This document shows positions 36,956 to 46,937 of a DNA stretch of 64,000 nt, piece by piece. A program made the translations under genes and the position numbers. The DNA comes from Sinomonas sp. R1AF57. GTDB taxonomy: Bacteria; Actinomycetota; Actinomycetes; Actinomycetales; Micrococcaceae. The stretch covers positions 1,770,817 to 1,834,816 of the forward strand of contig NZ_CP022463.1 in NCBI RefSeq assembly GCF_002224485.1, read 5' to 3'. Within the stretch, counting starts at the first letter, position 1. Each line of letters starts with the position of its first letter. The notes under the pieces are model-generated. The model was given only the letters and a program-made list of their open reading frames with translations. It was not told the origin of the DNA and ran no database searches.

Positions 36956-39379
36956 TCAGGTGCGCCGGCGGTTGCCGGTCGTGCGGTACACGTCGAAGAC
37001 CCCGTCGATCCGCCGCACGGCGCTCAGCACGTGGCTGAGGTACTTCGGGTCGCCCATCTCGAACGCGAAGCGCGAGACGGCCAGACGGTCGGTGGACGTG
37101 TGCACGTGCGCGGAGAGGATGTTCACGTGGTTGTCGGAGAGCACACGGGTCACGTCCGAGAGGAGGCTCTTGCGGTCGAGGGCCTCGACCTGGATCTCGA
37201 CGAGGAACACGCTCGACTGCGTCGGCGCCCACTCGACGTCCACCATCCTGTCCGGCTCCGACCGCAGCGTCGCGATGTTCGTGCAGTCAGTGCGGTGGAC
37301 GGAAACGCCGGAACCGCGGGTGACGAAGCCGACGATGGGGTCCGGCGGCACGGGGGTGCAGCACCGCGCGAGCTTGACCCAGACGTCCCCGACACCCTTC
37401 ACGATCACGCCGGAGTTCGAGTACTTGGGCGGGATGCTGCCCTTGGTCGGGGCGATCGTCTCCGCGATGTCCTCGGCCGCGCCCGCGGCGCCGCCGAGGC
37501 TGTCGACGAGCTTCTCCACGACCGACTGGGCGGAGGCGTGGCCGTCGCCGATCCCTGCGTAGAGCCCGGCGATGTCCTGGTAGCGGAACTCCTGGGCGAC
37601 GGCGAGGAGGGCGTCGTGGCTCAGGAGGCGCTGGAGCGGGAGGTTCTGCTTGCGCATCGCGCGCGTGAGCAGCTCCTTGCCCTTGTCGATGGCCTCCTCA
37701 CGCCGCTCCTTGGTGAACCACTGCCGGATCTTGTTGCGCGCGCGGGCGCTCTTGACGAAGTGCTGCCAGTCCTGGCTCGGACCGGCCCCCTCCGCCTTCG
37801 ACGTGAAGATCTCCACCCAGTCGCCGTGGTTCAGCTCGCTGTTGAGCGGCACCAGCTTCCCGTTGACGCGGGCGCCGATGGTGCGGTGGCCGACCTCCGT
37901 GTGGACGGCGTAGGCGAAGTCGACCGGGGTCGATCCGGCCGGGAGGGCCATGACCTCGCCCTTCGGCGTGAAGACGAAGACTTCCTTGGCGTTGATCTCG
38001 AAGCGGAGCGAGTCGAGGAACTCCCCCGGGTCGGAGGTCTCCTGCTGCCAGTCCACGAGCGAGCGCAGCCAGCCCATCTCGGAGGCCTTGCCGCTGGGAG
38101 TATGGCTCTGCCCGTTCGGCTGGTTCTTGTACTTCCAGTGCGCGGCGACGCCGTACTCCGCGCGGCGGTGCATCTCATGGGTGCGGATCTGGATCTCGAC
38201 CGGCTTCCCGCTCGGCCCGATGACCGTCGTGTGGAGCGACTGGTACATGTTGAACTTCGGCATCGCGATGTAGTCCTTGAACCTGCCCGGAAGCGGGTTC
38301 CACCTCGCGTGGAGCGTGCCCAGGGCGGCGTAGCAGTCGCGTACCGAGTCCACGAGCACGCGCACGCCCATGAGGTCGTTGATGTCGTCGAACTCCTTCT
38401 GCCGGACGATCATCTTCTGGTAGATGGAGTAGTAGTGCTTCGGGCGCCCGGTGATCTCGGCCTTGATCCGCGCGGAGCGCAGGTCCTCGGCGATCTGCGC
38501 GCGGATCACCGACAGCTGCTTCTCGCGCTCCGGGGTGCGTGCCCCCACCATCCGCACGATCTCCTCGTACACCTTCGGGTAGAGGGCCGCGAAGGAGAGG
38601 TCCTCGAGCTCCCACTTGATCGTGTTCATGCCGAGCCTGTGCGCGAGGGGCGCGAAGATCTCGAGCGTTTCGCGCGCCTTCCGCGCCGACGACTCCGGGG
38701 AAACGAAGCGCCAGGTGCGGGCGTTGTGCAGGCGGTCCGCGAGCTTGATCACGAGGACCCTGATGTCCTTGGCCATCGCCACGACCATCTTGCGCACGGT
38801 CTCCGACTGGGCCGCGTCACCGAACTGGACCTTGTCCAGCTTCGTGACTCCGTCGACCAGCATGGCGACCTCGGGGCCGAAGTCACGCCTGAGGTCGTCG
38901 AGGGTGTAGGGGGTGTCCTCGACCGTGTCGTGCAGCAGCGCGGCCGCAAGGGTCGTGCCTGTCATGCCGAGCTCGGCGAGGATGGTGGCGACGGCGACGG
39001 GGTGGGTGATGTAGGGGTCGCCGCTCTTGCGCTTCTGCCCCTGGTGGCTGCGCTCGGCAACCTCGTAGGCCCGCCGGATGAGGTCGAAGTCCTCCCGGGG
39101 GTTGTTGGCCCGGACGGTCCGCAGGAGGGGCTCGAGGATCGGCGAATGGGCGTTCGGGCCTCGCCCGGTGAGCCGGGCGAGGCGCGAGAACGTCCAGTCG
39201 CGGCGGCCCAGCGTGGGCCGCTCGAGGAGGCTGTTGCCCCCGGCCGGCGCATCGGCGAGGGCCGCCGCCACAGGGTCGGCGGCGGCCGGCGACGTCGTGT
39301 CGGGCGTGCCGCTGTCTGCGGCGCCGGGCGCCGCGGGCTGAGCTGGCGTCGGACGCTCTACCACTGGCGGCACCTCCAC
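36956..39379 (-). CDS. relA: Bifunctional (p)ppGpp synthetase/hydrolase (RelA/SpoT homolog)
   Basis: Makes and degrades the stringent-response alarmone (p)ppGpp. The 807-residue long-type enzyme has a disordered N-terminus of about 50 residues, an HD hydrolase domain ([23 protein letters not shown]), a synthetase domain with [21 protein letters not shown] (RFKD, the charge signature of bifunctional enzymes), a TGS domain ([21 protein letters not shown]), a conserved-cysteine region (LARCCTPVP) and a C-terminal ACT domain. The start is GTG at 39379; another GTG lies two codons in. A TACACT hexamer at 39401-39406 may be its -10. Confidence 0.96.
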   Translation of the reverse strand: MEVPPVVERPTPAQPAAPGAADSGTPDTTSPAAADPVAAALADAPAGGNSLLERPTLGRRDWTFSRLARLTGRGPNAHSPILEPLLRTVRANNPREDFDLIRRAYEVAERSHQGQKRKSGDPYITHPVAVATILAELGMTGTTLAAALLHDTVEDTPYTLDDLRRDFGPEVAMLVDGVTKLDKVQFGDAAQSETVRKMVVAMAKDIRVLVIKLADRLHNARTWRFVSPESSARKARETLEIFAPLAHRLGMNTIKWELEDLSFAALYPKVYEEIVRMVGARTPEREKQLSVIRAQIAEDLRSARIKAEITGRPKHYYSIYQKMIVRQKEFDDINDLMGVRVLVDSVRDCYAALGTLHARWNPLPGRFKDYIAMPKFNMYQSLHTTVIGPSGKPVEIQIRTHEMHRRAEYGVAAHWKYKNQPNGQSHTPSGKASEMGWLRSLVDWQQETSDPGEFLDSLRFEINAKEVFVFTPKGEVMALPAGSTPVDFAYAVHTEVGHRTIGARVNGKLVPLNSELNHGDWVEIFTSKAEGAGPSQDWQHFVKSARARNKIRQWFTKERREEAIDKGKELLTRAMRKQNLPLQRLLSHDALLAVAQEFRYQDIAGLYAGIGDGHASAQSVVEKLVDSLGGAAGAAEDIAETIAPTKGSIPPKYSNSGVIVKGVGDVWVKLARCCTPVPPDPIVGFVTRGSGVSVHRTDCTNIATLRSEPDRMVDVEWAPTQSSVFLVEIQVEALDRKSLLSDVTRVLSDNHVNILSAHVHTSTDRLAVSRFAFEMGDPKYLSHVLSAVRRIDGVFDVYRTTGNRRRT

Positions 39380-39422
39380 ACTTCTCGTCGGGATTCCCTC
39401 AGTGTATGCCTCGTCGAACCGC

Positions 39423-40418
39423 TCAGACGCCCGCGTTCGCTGTGGACCGACGCGACCGCACCCGGTCCGCCTGCTTCACGAGCTCGGGCTCGCGCTCACG
39501 CAGCCACGCATACATGGGAGCCGCAATGAAGATCGTCGCCGCGGTGCCGATGAGGATGCCGACGAACAGGGCGAGCGAGAGGTCCCTGAGGGTGCCGGCA
39601 CCGAGGAGGCCCGCACCGATGAACAGGATCGCCGCGACGGGAAGGACCGCGACCATCATCGTGTTGATCGACCGCACCAGCGTCTGGTTCACCGCGAGGT
39701 TGACCTCCTCCGCGAAGGTCCGCCGGGTCGACGCCGTGATGTCCGCGGTGTTCTCCCGGATCTTGTCGAACACCACGACGGTGTCATACAGCGAGTAGCT
39801 CAGGATCGTGAGGAAGCCGATGATCGCCGAGGGGGTGACCTCGAAGCCGCTGGCCGCGTAGACGCCGCCGGTGACCACCATGGTGACGAGCATCCCGGTG
39901 AGCGCCGAGAGCGACATCTTCCATGTCCGGAAGTACAGCGCCATGAGGACGGCGGCGAGGAGAACGAAGACCACGAACCCGATCATCGCCTGCTGGGTCA
40001 CGTCAGCGCCCCAGGTCGGGCCGACGAACGACGACGTGACCTTGTCCGCCCCGACGCCGTACGCCTGCGCGAGCTTGTCCTTGACCTGGATGGTCTGGTC
40101 GTCGGTGAGGCGCTCGGTCTGGACGCGCATCGTGCCCGGGGCGATGTTGCTGGCCCGTGGAGCGCTGTCGGCGGCCACCGACGTCACTGCCGCCTCGCCG
40201 AGGTGGGCATCGGTCGTGGACACCTGGGACACGCGGAACTCGCTGCCCCCGCGGAACTCGATGCCGAGGTTGAATCCGCCGGCGAGGACGGGGATGAGGA
40301 TCGAGGCGAGCACCAGGATCCCCGCGACCCCGAACCAGATCTTCTTGTTCTGGACGAACCCGTAGGAGCGCTTGCCCGTGTAGAGCTCGTTGCCGAACCG
40401 TGCGAAGAAGTTGGACAT
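39423..40418 (-). CDS. secF: Protein translocase subunit SecF
   Basis: Partner of SecD in proton-motive-force-assisted secretion. The 331-residue product has six membrane segments, the [12 protein letters not shown] motif after the first helix, and [18 protein letters not shown] in the RND-type core. The ATG overlaps the secD stop (TGATG). A basic tail follows the last helix. Confidence 0.95.
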   Translation of the reverse strand: MSNFFARFGNELYTGKRSYGFVQNKKIWFGVAGILVLASILIPVLAGGFNLGIEFRGGSEFRVSQVSTTDAHLGEAAVTSVAADSAPRASNIAPGTMRVQTERLTDDQTIQVKDKLAQAYGVGADKVTSSFVGPTWGADVTQQAMIGFVVFVLLAAVLMALYFRTWKMSLSALTGMLVTMVVTGGVYAASGFEVTPSAIIGFLTILSYSLYDTVVVFDKIRENTADITASTRRTFAEEVNLAVNQTLVRSINTMMVAVLPVAAILFIGAGLLGAGTLRDLSLALFVGILIGTAATIFIAAPMYAWLREREPELVKQADRVRSRRSTANAGV

Positions 40419-42184
40419 CAGTTCTCCTCCTCGGAACGCCCGTCGGCGCGGCTGGCGCGTCCCGCCGGCGACGAGACCCGTGCCCGCTCCGCCTCGGCCG
40501 CGCGCCGTTCTGCGATGGTCATGCGCCGCCCGGCCTCGCGGGCAGCAGCCGCGTTCTTCGGCCTGAGGTTCGCCTTAGCCGCCTCCGACGCCTCGCGCAG
40601 GCGCCCCGCTCCCCGGTACAGCGGGACCGCGCCGAGCCGCTCGGGATCGAGGCCGGAGAACCGGTGGCCCTCGCCGAAGAACCTGGTCCGCGCGAGGACC
40701 TGGAGCATCGGGTGGGTGAACATGAACACGACGAGGAGGTCGGCGATCGCCGTGAGGCCGAGCGTGAACGCGAAGCCGCGCACGTTGCCCACCGCCACGA
40801 AGTAGAGCACCACGGCCGCGAGGAGGTTCACGGCCTTGGACGCGAGCACGGTCCGCTTGGCACGCTTCCAGCCGTTCTCAACGGCGGAGACCAGACCGCG
40901 GCCCTCGCGGAGTTCGTCGCGGATGCGCTCGAAGTACACGATGAAGGAGTCCGCCGTCTGGCCGATCGCGACGATGAGGCCCGCGACGCCGGCCAGGGAG
41001 AGCCGGTAGTTCTCCGTCCAGCCGAGGATCGCGATCGCGAGGTAGGTCAGGACCCCGGCGACAACGAGCGAGGCAATCGTGACGAAGCCGAGCGCCCGGT
41101 ACTGGAAGAGCGAGTAGATGACGACGAGCAGGAGGCCGATTCCGCCGGCCAGCAGGCCCATCTCGAGCTGCTGGCTGCCCAGGGTGGCCGAGATCTGCTC
41201 TTCGCTCTGGATCTCGAAGCTGATCGGCAGCGCCCCGTAGCGGAGCTGGTCGGAAAGGGTCTTGGCGGTTGCCTCGGTGAAGTTGCCGGTGATCTGCGGA
41301 CGACCGTCCGTGATCACGGCGAGGGAGCGCGGCGCCGAGATGACCTTGTCGTCCAGCACGATCGCGAACTGTGCCTTCGGATCGTTCTGGTTCGCCACGT
41401 AGAACCCGTTGAGGCGCTGCGTCACGGCCTTGAACTTCTCGGTACCGGAGTCGTTGAACTGGATGTTGACGGCCCACTCGTTGGTCACGGCGCCCTGCCG
41501 GCCCTGCTGCAGCTGGAACGAGGAACCGGCGATCTCGGTGCCGAGGACCTCGACGGGGCCGAGGATGTACTTCACCGCGCCGGCGCCGCTCCCAGCGGTC
41601 TCGCACGTGACGAGCGGCTTGGAGGGATCGGAGCGCTGGGTGGTCTCCGGCAGTGCCCCGGTGCAGTCGAGGGCCTCGAACTGCTGGTAGACGTCGGCGG
41701 TGATCCAGTTGGTGTCGCTCGCGTTGGCCGGTGCGGCCGTCGGCTTCGGGAGCTGGTCCGCGGGAGTGCGCTGCTCTGCAGGCACCGCGGCAGGGTTGCC
41801 GGCCACGAGGACGGGACGGAAGTTCATGTCGGCCGAGGCCTGGATGAGCTGGCGGGTCTCAGCAGACGGGGTGCCCGGCAGGCTCACGACGACGTTGCGG
41901 CCCGACTGGGTGCTGATCTCCGCCTCGGAGACGCCGGAGCCGTCGACGCGCTGGCGGATGATCTCGACAGCCTGGTTGAGCTGCTCCTGGTTGATCTGGG
42001 AGCCACCGGCGACCTTCGGCGCGAGGATCATCTGGGTGCCGCCCTCAAGGTCGAGCGCGAGCTTCGGCGCCCAGGAGGCCTGGCCGGCGATCGTGCCACC
42101 GGCGAGGATGCCGGCGAGGGCCAGCAGGAGGACGACGAGCGAGAGGAGTGTCTTCAGTCCCGGCCGCGTGCGGGATCGTGCCAT
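40418..42184 (-). CDS. secD: Protein translocase subunit SecD
   Basis: In 588 residues: an N-terminal helix, the LDLEGGTQMIL motif, a large extracytoplasmic P1 domain, and the C-terminal RND membrane core (AIGQTADSFIVYFERIRDELREG). The P1 domain contains an insertion of about 70 residues (KPTAAPANASDTNWITADVY ...), common in actinobacteria. The cytoplasmic C-terminal tail is long and basic. The ATG has an AAGGA site. It lies downstream of yajC with 96 nt between. Confidence 0.95.
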   Translation of the reverse strand: MARSRTRPGLKTLLSLVVLLLALAGILAGGTIAGQASWAPKLALDLEGGTQMILAPKVAGGSQINQEQLNQAVEIIRQRVDGSGVSEAEISTQSGRNVVVSLPGTPSAETRQLIQASADMNFRPVLVAGNPAAVPAEQRTPADQLPKPTAAPANASDTNWITADVYQQFEALDCTGALPETTQRSDPSKPLVTCETAGSGAGAVKYILGPVEVLGTEIAGSSFQLQQGRQGAVTNEWAVNIQFNDSGTEKFKAVTQRLNGFYVANQNDPKAQFAIVLDDKVISAPRSLAVITDGRPQITGNFTEATAKTLSDQLRYGALPISFEIQSEEQISATLGSQQLEMGLLAGGIGLLLVVIYSLFQYRALGFVTIASLVVAGVLTYLAIAILGWTENYRLSLAGVAGLIVAIGQTADSFIVYFERIRDELREGRGLVSAVENGWKRAKRTVLASKAVNLLAAVVLYFVAVGNVRGFAFTLGLTAIADLLVVFMFTHPMLQVLARTRFFGEGHRFSGLDPERLGAVPLYRGAGRLREASEAAKANLRPKNAAAAREAGRRMTIAERRAAEAERARVSSPAGRASRADGRSEEEN

Positions 42185-42280
42185 GGTGGTCCTTCGGGTG
42201 AGGGAGCGTGCGCGCCATCAGCGCCTGGAGCGCCTGACGCCGCGCAGCCCGGGATTGCGGGCCGGGCGGCGCGTCAGGGA

Positions 42281-42715
42281 CTACTTGTCGTTCTTGCCCT
42301 CATCGTTGAGGCGCCTGATCGTCTCTTCGGGAGTCTCATTCAGCTGCGACTGCGTGCCCGCCGCGGGGGTCTCACGCTTGTCGAGCCCAAGGGTCCCGCC
42401 AGCAGGAGCCGCGTCACCGGGCTCCTCGGAGAGCGCAGCGTCGGCGGCCGGAGCGACCGGCTCGACGATCTTCGTGACCGCCTGGCGGTGCACGGTGGCC
42501 TCGTTGCCGGGGCTGAGCTCGAGAACCACCTTGTTCTCGGCCTCGTCGATGGAGATGATCGTGCCGTAGAGGCCGAAGCTCGTCATGACCTCGACGCCCG
42601 GGCCGAACTTGGACTGCATCTGCGCCTGCTGCTGCTGCGCCTTCTTGTTCCGACGGAACATCGTGAAGATGAAGAAGGCGAAGACAGCCAGCAGGAGGAT
42701 GGTCATAAAGTCCAT
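42281..42715 (-). CDS. yajC: Preprotein translocase accessory subunit YajC
   Basis: Single-span membrane protein of the SecDF-YajC complex. The 144-residue product begins MDFMTILLLAVFAFFIFTMF (membrane helix), followed by a Lys/Gln-rich stretch and the YajC core (GVEVMTSFGLYGTIISIDEAE). A charged C-terminal extension of about 55 residues (PAADAALSEEPGDAAP...) is additional. The frame is open upstream, but the ATG at 42715 fits the family. Confidence 0.94.
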   Translation of the reverse strand: MDFMTILLLAVFAFFIFTMFRRNKKAQQQQAQMQSKFGPGVEVMTSFGLYGTIISIDEAENKVVLELSPGNEATVHRQAVTKIVEPVAPAADAALSEEPGDAAPAGGTLGLDKRETPAAGTQSQLNETPEETIRRLNDEGKNDK

Positions 42716-42838
42716 GGAAGGTCCAATCTTTTTCGTCGGCGCGGACACCGGCCACCGGGCGGGCCCGGGCACAGCGTAGCGGCCCCCGGCAAGGCGGGAG
42801 CGTGTATTCAGTCTAAGCGCACACGCGCAGCGCGCCGC

Positions 42839-43912
42839 TCACTCCTCCAACGATTCATCGGGCTCATCCGAGCCCAGACCGAAGAGGGTTGCGCTCTCGG
42901 CGAACGGAGCTGACGCCGGCACAGGGAGCCCGAGGTGCTCGTAGGCCAGCGGGGTCGCGACGCGACCGCGCGGCGTGCGCCCCATCAGGCCCTCCCGCAC
43001 GAGGTAGGGCTCGGCAACGGTCTCGACCGTCTCCGGCTCCTCCCCCACCGCGATCGCAAGGGTCGAGAGCCCGACGGGGCCCCCGCCGAACTTCGTCGCG
43101 AGCGCCGTCAGGACGTTCCTGTCGAGGCGGTCCAGCCCCTTCGCATCCACCTCGTACATGTCCAGGGCAGCACCGGCAGCCCGCGCATCGATCTGGTCGA
43201 TCTGGTGCACGAGCGCCCAGTCGCGCACCCTGCGCAGAAGCCGGTTCGCGATGCGCGGCGTCCCCCGCGACCGACCGGCCACCTCGGTGAACCCCGCTGA
43301 GGTGACCCTCAGGTCCAGCAGGCCCGCCGAGCGCCGCAGCACGAGCTCGAGCTCCTCGACGGAGTAGAACTCGAGGTGGCCCGTGAACCCGAAGCGGTCC
43401 CGCAGGGGCCCGGGCAGGAGGCCCGCGCGCGTCGTCGCACCCACGAGCGTGAACGGCGGCAGGTCGAGCGGGATCGCGGTCGCGCCGGCGCCCTTGCCGA
43501 CCACGATGTCGACGCGGAAGTCCTCCATGGCCATGTACAGCATCTCCTCGGCAGGCCGGGACATGCGGTGGATCTCGTCGAGGAACAGGACCTCGCCCTC
43601 CGACAGGGACGAGAGGATGGCCGCGAGGTCCCCCGCGTGCTGGATCGCTGGGCCCGAGGAGATGCGCAGCGGCGCGTTCATTTCGCCCGCGATGATCATG
43701 GCGAGCGTGGTCTTCCCGAGCCCCGGCGGCCCTGAGAGCAGCACGTGGTCGGCAGTGCGGCCGCGCAGCCGGCTCGCCTCGAGCACCAGCGAGAGCTGGC
43801 GGCGCACCCGCGCCTGCCCCACGAACTCGTCGAGGAACTTGGGCCGGAGAGCGGCCTCGATGACGCGTTCCTCGGGCTCCTCCTGGCTCGCGACGAGCGA
43901 CGGTTCAGCCAC
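42839..43912 (-). CDS. ruvB: Holliday junction branch-migration ATPase RuvB
   Basis: Hexameric AAA+ motor driven onto DNA by RuvA. In 357 residues: [11 protein letters not shown], Walker [19 protein letters not shown], Walker [11 protein letters not shown], sensor [18 protein letters not shown], and the C-terminal winged helix ([15 protein letters not shown]). The GTG start overlaps the ruvA stop by 8 nt. Confidence 0.97.
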   Translation of the reverse strand: MAEPSLVASQEEPEERVIEAALRPKFLDEFVGQARVRRQLSLVLEASRLRGRTADHVLLSGPPGLGKTTLAMIIAGEMNAPLRISSGPAIQHAGDLAAILSSLSEGEVLFLDEIHRMSRPAEEMLYMAMEDFRVDIVVGKGAGATAIPLDLPPFTLVGATTRAGLLPGPLRDRFGFTGHLEFYSVEELELVLRRSAGLLDLRVTSAGFTEVAGRSRGTPRIANRLLRRVRDWALVHQIDQIDARAAGAALDMYEVDAKGLDRLDRNVLTALATKFGGGPVGLSTLAIAVGEEPETVETVAEPYLVREGLMGRTPRGRVATPLAYEHLGLPVPASAPFAESATLFGLGSDEPDESLEE

Positions 43913-44546
43913 GCGACCCCGCCTTCACGCCCCGGGTCCCCTGGCCCAGCCAGCGCAGGGTCGCACGGAGGATCTCCGGCACGCTTCCCGTCTCGGCCAC
44001 GTCGGGCTGGTCCGCCATGGCCTTGTCGATGCTGGATGCCGCGTCCTTCTCGCTCCAGCCCAGCGACGACATCGCCTCGATGACCTGGGGCTTCCACCCG
44101 GCGCCGTCGGTGGCCGCGGCCGGCGCAGGCGCATCCCCGCTGCCGAGCGGCACGAGCTTGCCCTTGAGCTCGAGCACGAGCCGCGCGCCGACCTTCGGGC
44201 CGATCCCCGGAACCTTCGTGAACGCCTTCGCGTCCTCGGAATGGGCTGCCACCCGGACTGCCTCGGGACTGTGCACCGCCAGCACCGCCAGCGCGAGGCG
44301 GGGCCCGACCCCGGAGACACCCAGGAGCACCTCGAAGACCTCGCGCTCCTCGGGCGCTGCGAAGCCGAAGAGCGTCATCGAATCCTCGCGGACCACAAGC
44401 GACGTGTGCACGACAGCCTCATCGCCCACCCGGAGCCCCGCGAGGGTCTGCGGCGTGGCCCAGAAGGACATACCGGCCCCGTTGACATCGATCACGCCTG
44501 ACGACAGGCCCACATGCGCCACCGGACCGCGGAGGAAGCTGATCAC
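43905..44546 (-). CDS. ruvA: Holliday junction DNA helicase subunit RuvA
   Basis: Tetrameric junction-binding protein. The 213-residue product has an N-terminal OB domain ([13 protein letters not shown]), two helix-hairpin-helix motifs ([32 protein letters not shown]), and the C-terminal RuvB-binding helical domain ([15 protein letters not shown]). I set the start at the GTG at 44546 because AAGGAG lies 5 nt upstream and VISFLRG is the usual N-terminus. It overlaps ruvB and is separated from ruvC by a 198-bp repeat-bearing gap. Confidence 0.96.
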   Translation of the reverse strand: MISFLRGPVAHVGLSSGVIDVNGAGMSFWATPQTLAGLRVGDEAVVHTSLVVREDSMTLFGFAAPEEREVFEVLLGVSGVGPRLALAVLAVHSPEAVRVAAHSEDAKAFTKVPGIGPKVGARLVLELKGKLVPLGSGDAPAPAAATDGAGWKPQVIEAMSSLGWSEKDAASSIDKAMADQPDVAETGSVPEILRATLRWLGQGTRGVKAGSRG

Positions 44547-44630
44547 CGGGACTCCTTGCCTGTCACCCACAAACCGAACATATCTACGAGAACTCTAGCG
44601 GCCGACGGCGCCCAGTCCCCTCATCTGCTG

Positions 44631-44774
44631 CGGCGCGCCTTCGCTTCGGCCCGCACCGTCCGCCACCCGGATTCCCCTCGCCTCATCGGCCGCGGCGCGC
44701 CTTCGCTTCGGCCCGCACCGTCCGCCACCCGGATTCCCCTCGCCTCATCGGCCGCGGCGCGCCTTCGCTTCGGC
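44631..44774. repeat. 62-bp tandem repeat (2.3 copies) at the ruvC 3' end
   Basis: Two identical 62-bp units (44631-44692 and 44693-44754) are followed by the first 20 bp of a third (44755-44774). The partial unit encodes part of the ruvC C-terminus (AEAKARR). The ruvC stop lies in the second unit, and the remaining copy lies in the ruvC-ruvA gap. The unit is not a multiple of 3. The sequence looks like a duplication of the ruvC tail region. Confidence 0.9.
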
Positions 44775-45377
44775 TTCTTGCCATAGCCTCTGCGCCGGTG
44801 TCAGCGCCGTCGCCGTCATCGCCGTCGTGCGCCCGGCCGCCGACGGCGAGCCCGGAGCGCTTCCCCTCCACGCGTGGGCCAGGGCCAGCGCGAGGGCGTC
44901 GGCGGCGTCGGCGGGGCGCGGCGCCGTCTCGAGCCGCAGGATCTTCATCACCATCCTGGTCACGGCGGCCTTGTCGGCGCGCCCGCTCCCGGTCACGGCG
45001 GCCTTGACCTCGGACGGCGTGTGGAGCGCCACCGGGATGCCGCGCTTCGCTGCGGCGGCGATCACGATGCCGGACGCCTGCGCGACTCCCATCACGGTGC
45101 TCACGTTCATCTGCGAGAACACGCGCTCGACGGCGACCACCTCCGGTTCGAAGCGGTCGAGCCAGTCCTCCACAGCCTGGGCGATGGCGAGGAGCCGCGC
45201 GTCGAGGGGCTCCTGCGCCGTCGTCCCGACCACGGTGACGCCGACCAGCGTGGCCCGGCGGTCGCGCTCGACGTCGACGACCCCGATACCGCAGCGCGTG
45301 AGGCCCGGGTCCACGCCCAGCACGCGCAGGGCAGACCCGGGCCTCACGGGAGCTGCGGCTCCATCAGAAGGCGCCAC
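44745..45377 (-). CDS. ruvC: Holliday junction resolvase RuvC
   Basis: Dimeric endonuclease that cuts Holliday junctions. In 210 residues the acidic active site is visible: [24 protein letters not shown], and a C-terminal [14 protein letters not shown]. The C-terminus is about 30 residues longer than the usual 170-190 and ends [10 protein letters not shown] inside a tandem repeat. The GTG start lies 2 nt after the yebC stop. Confidence 0.95.
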   Translation of the reverse strand: MAPSDGAAAPVRPGSALRVLGVDPGLTRCGIGVVDVERDRRATLVGVTVVGTTAQEPLDARLLAIAQAVEDWLDRFEPEVVAVERVFSQMNVSTVMGVAQASGIVIAAAAKRGIPVALHTPSEVKAAVTGSGRADKAAVTRMVMKILRLETAPRPADAADALALALAHAWRGSAPGSPSAAGRTTAMTATALTPAQRLWQEAEAKARRGR

Positions 45378-45379
45378 AG

Positions 45380-46135
45380 CTAGTCGTTCTCGAGCTCCGC
45401 CATGACGTCCTCGCTCATGTCAGCGTTCGTGTACACGTTCTGCACATCGTCGAGGTCTTCGAGCGCGTCGACGAGGCGGACGAACTTCCGGGCGCCGTCG
45501 GCGTCGAGCTGGACCTCCATCGAGGGCACGAACTCGGCCTCGTCGGTGTCGTACTCGATCCCGGCCTCGGCCAGAGCATCGCGGATCGCCTGGAGGTCAG
45601 CGGGCTCCGAATAGACCACCCAGTTCTCGCCGCCGTCCTTGACCTCCTCCGCCCCCGCATCGAGGACGGCCATGAGCACGTCGTCTTCCGAGAGTCCGTT
45701 CTTCGGCAGGCTCACGACGCCCTTGCGGTTGAAGAGGTAGTTGACCGAGCCCTGGTCGGCCATGCTGCCGCCGTTGCGGGTGACCGCGAGGCGCACGTCG
45801 GCCGCGGCGCGGTTCCGGTTCTCGGTGAGGCACTCGATCAGGAGCGCAGAACCCTGGGGGCCGCGGGCCTCGTACATGATCTCGGTGTAGTCGATCGCCT
45901 CGCCGGTCAGGCCGGCGCCGCGCTTGATGGCGCGGTCGATGTTGTCGTTCGGGACCGAGTTCTTCTTCGCCTTGCTGACCGCGAGCTCGAGGTTCGGGTT
46001 GCCCGAGAGGTCCGGGCCGCCAAGCCTCGCGGCAACCTCGATGGTCTTGATGTACTTGGCGAACGCCTTGGCACGCTTGGCGTCGATGACCGCCTTCTTG
46101 TGCTTGGTGGTCGCCCATTTGGAGTGGCCGGACAT
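45380..46135 (-). CDS. YebC/PmpR-family protein
   Basis: A 251-residue product of the universal YebC family, starting [23 protein letters not shown], with [17 protein letters not shown] and the acidic C-terminal domains. Members are described as transcription regulators or, more recently, as ribosome-associated factors helping translation of difficult sequences. The ATG is preceded by GGAGAAG. It lies 2 nt after pdxT and 2 nt before ruvC. Confidence 0.95.
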   Translation of the reverse strand: MSGHSKWATTKHKKAVIDAKRAKAFAKYIKTIEVAARLGGPDLSGNPNLELAVSKAKKNSVPNDNIDRAIKRGAGLTGEAIDYTEIMYEARGPQGSALLIECLTENRNRAAADVRLAVTRNGGSMADQGSVNYLFNRKGVVSLPKNGLSEDDVLMAVLDAGAEEVKDGGENWVVYSEPADLQAIRDALAEAGIEYDTDEAEFVPSMEVQLDADGARKFVRLVDALEDLDDVQNVYTNADMSEDVMAELEND

Positions 46136-46137
46136 GC

Positions 46138-46827
46138 CTACGCTTCTCCTCTGATCATGCGGATGAAAAGTTCATGGATCCGTGTCTCGCCCGTCACCTC
46201 GGGATGGAACGATGTGGCGAGCAGCCGTCCAGAACGCACTGCGACAATTCTAGACCTGCCCCCGAGCGCGGCCGTGTGCGACGCGTGCGCGGGATCCACC
46301 TCGGCGAGCACCTCGACATCGGGCCCCACCCGCTCGACCCAGGGTCCCCTGATGAAGACGGCGTGGACCGGGCCCCCCGACTGGTCGACCTCCTTGAAGT
46401 CCAAGTCCGTCTCGAACGACTCGCGCTGGCGCCCGAAGGCATTGCGGCGGACGGTGATGTCGAGTCCGCCGAACGTCTCCTGCGGCTTCCCGGAGAGGTC
46501 CGCCGTGGGGTCCGCGATCTCGTCTGCAAGCAGGATCATCCCAGCGCACGAGCCGTAGACCGGGAAGCCCTCCCGGATTTTGGCGCGCAGGGGGTCGGTG
46601 AGACCGAAGGCCCGGGCGAGCTTGTCGATCGTCGTCGACTCCCCGCCGGGGATCACGAGCCCGTCGAGGTCGTCCAGTTCTTCAGGCCGCCTGACCTTCA
46701 CGGCGCGGGCGCCCACGTGCGTCAGTGCCGCGAGATGCTCGCGGACGTCCCCCTGGAGGGCGAGCACGCCGACAAGGGGCGCGTTTCCGGTGCGCTCGGA
46801 CGGAGGGGGCGGAACGAGAGAAGTCAC
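46138..46827 (-). CDS. pdxT: Pyridoxal 5'-phosphate synthase glutaminase subunit PdxT
   Basis: Glutaminase that feeds ammonia to PdxS in the DXP-independent PLP pathway. In 229 residues: [25 protein letters not shown], the nucleophile in [11 protein letters not shown], and the catalytic SFHPEVT. The GTG start at 46827 has the hexamer TAGACT only 6 nt upstream and no ribosome-binding site. Its partner pdxS lies 6.3 kb away, on the same strand but beyond three plus-strand genes. Confidence 0.96.
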   Translation of the reverse strand: MTSLVPPPPSERTGNAPLVGVLALQGDVREHLAALTHVGARAVKVRRPEELDDLDGLVIPGGESTTIDKLARAFGLTDPLRAKIREGFPVYGSCAGMILLADEIADPTADLSGKPQETFGGLDITVRRNAFGRQRESFETDLDFKEVDQSGGPVHAVFIRGPWVERVGPDVEVLAEVDPAHASHTAALGGRSRIVAVRSGRLLATSFHPEVTGETRIHELFIRMIRGEA

Positions 46828-46833
46828 CGGGAC

Positions 46834-46839
46834 AGTCTA
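46834..46839 (-). promoter_or_regulatory. Candidate -10 of a leaderless pdxT-yebC-ruvCAB transcript
   Basis: TAGACT on the minus strand ends 6 nt before the pdxT GTG, the spacing of a leaderless start. It would give pdxT a promoter of its own, independent of pdxS. Confidence 0.45.
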
Positions 46840-46937
46840 GTCAGCCCGCCGTCACCGCGAGTGGCCCGCCCCCGAGTGCGCAGGCCGCCGGTAGCATGGA
46901 GCCCAGACCCCGACGGACAACAGATGAGGACAGCACT

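Noticed and set aside
42185-42280. Hairpin between yajC and secD as a terminator
   Set aside because: The arms (CCTGACGC / GCGTCAGG with inner GC blocks) pair only with bulges and a long loop; too weak to call.
44631-44774. Possible CRISPR array or intergenic repeat family
   Set aside because: Units are directly abutting with no unique spacers; it is a simple tandem duplication.
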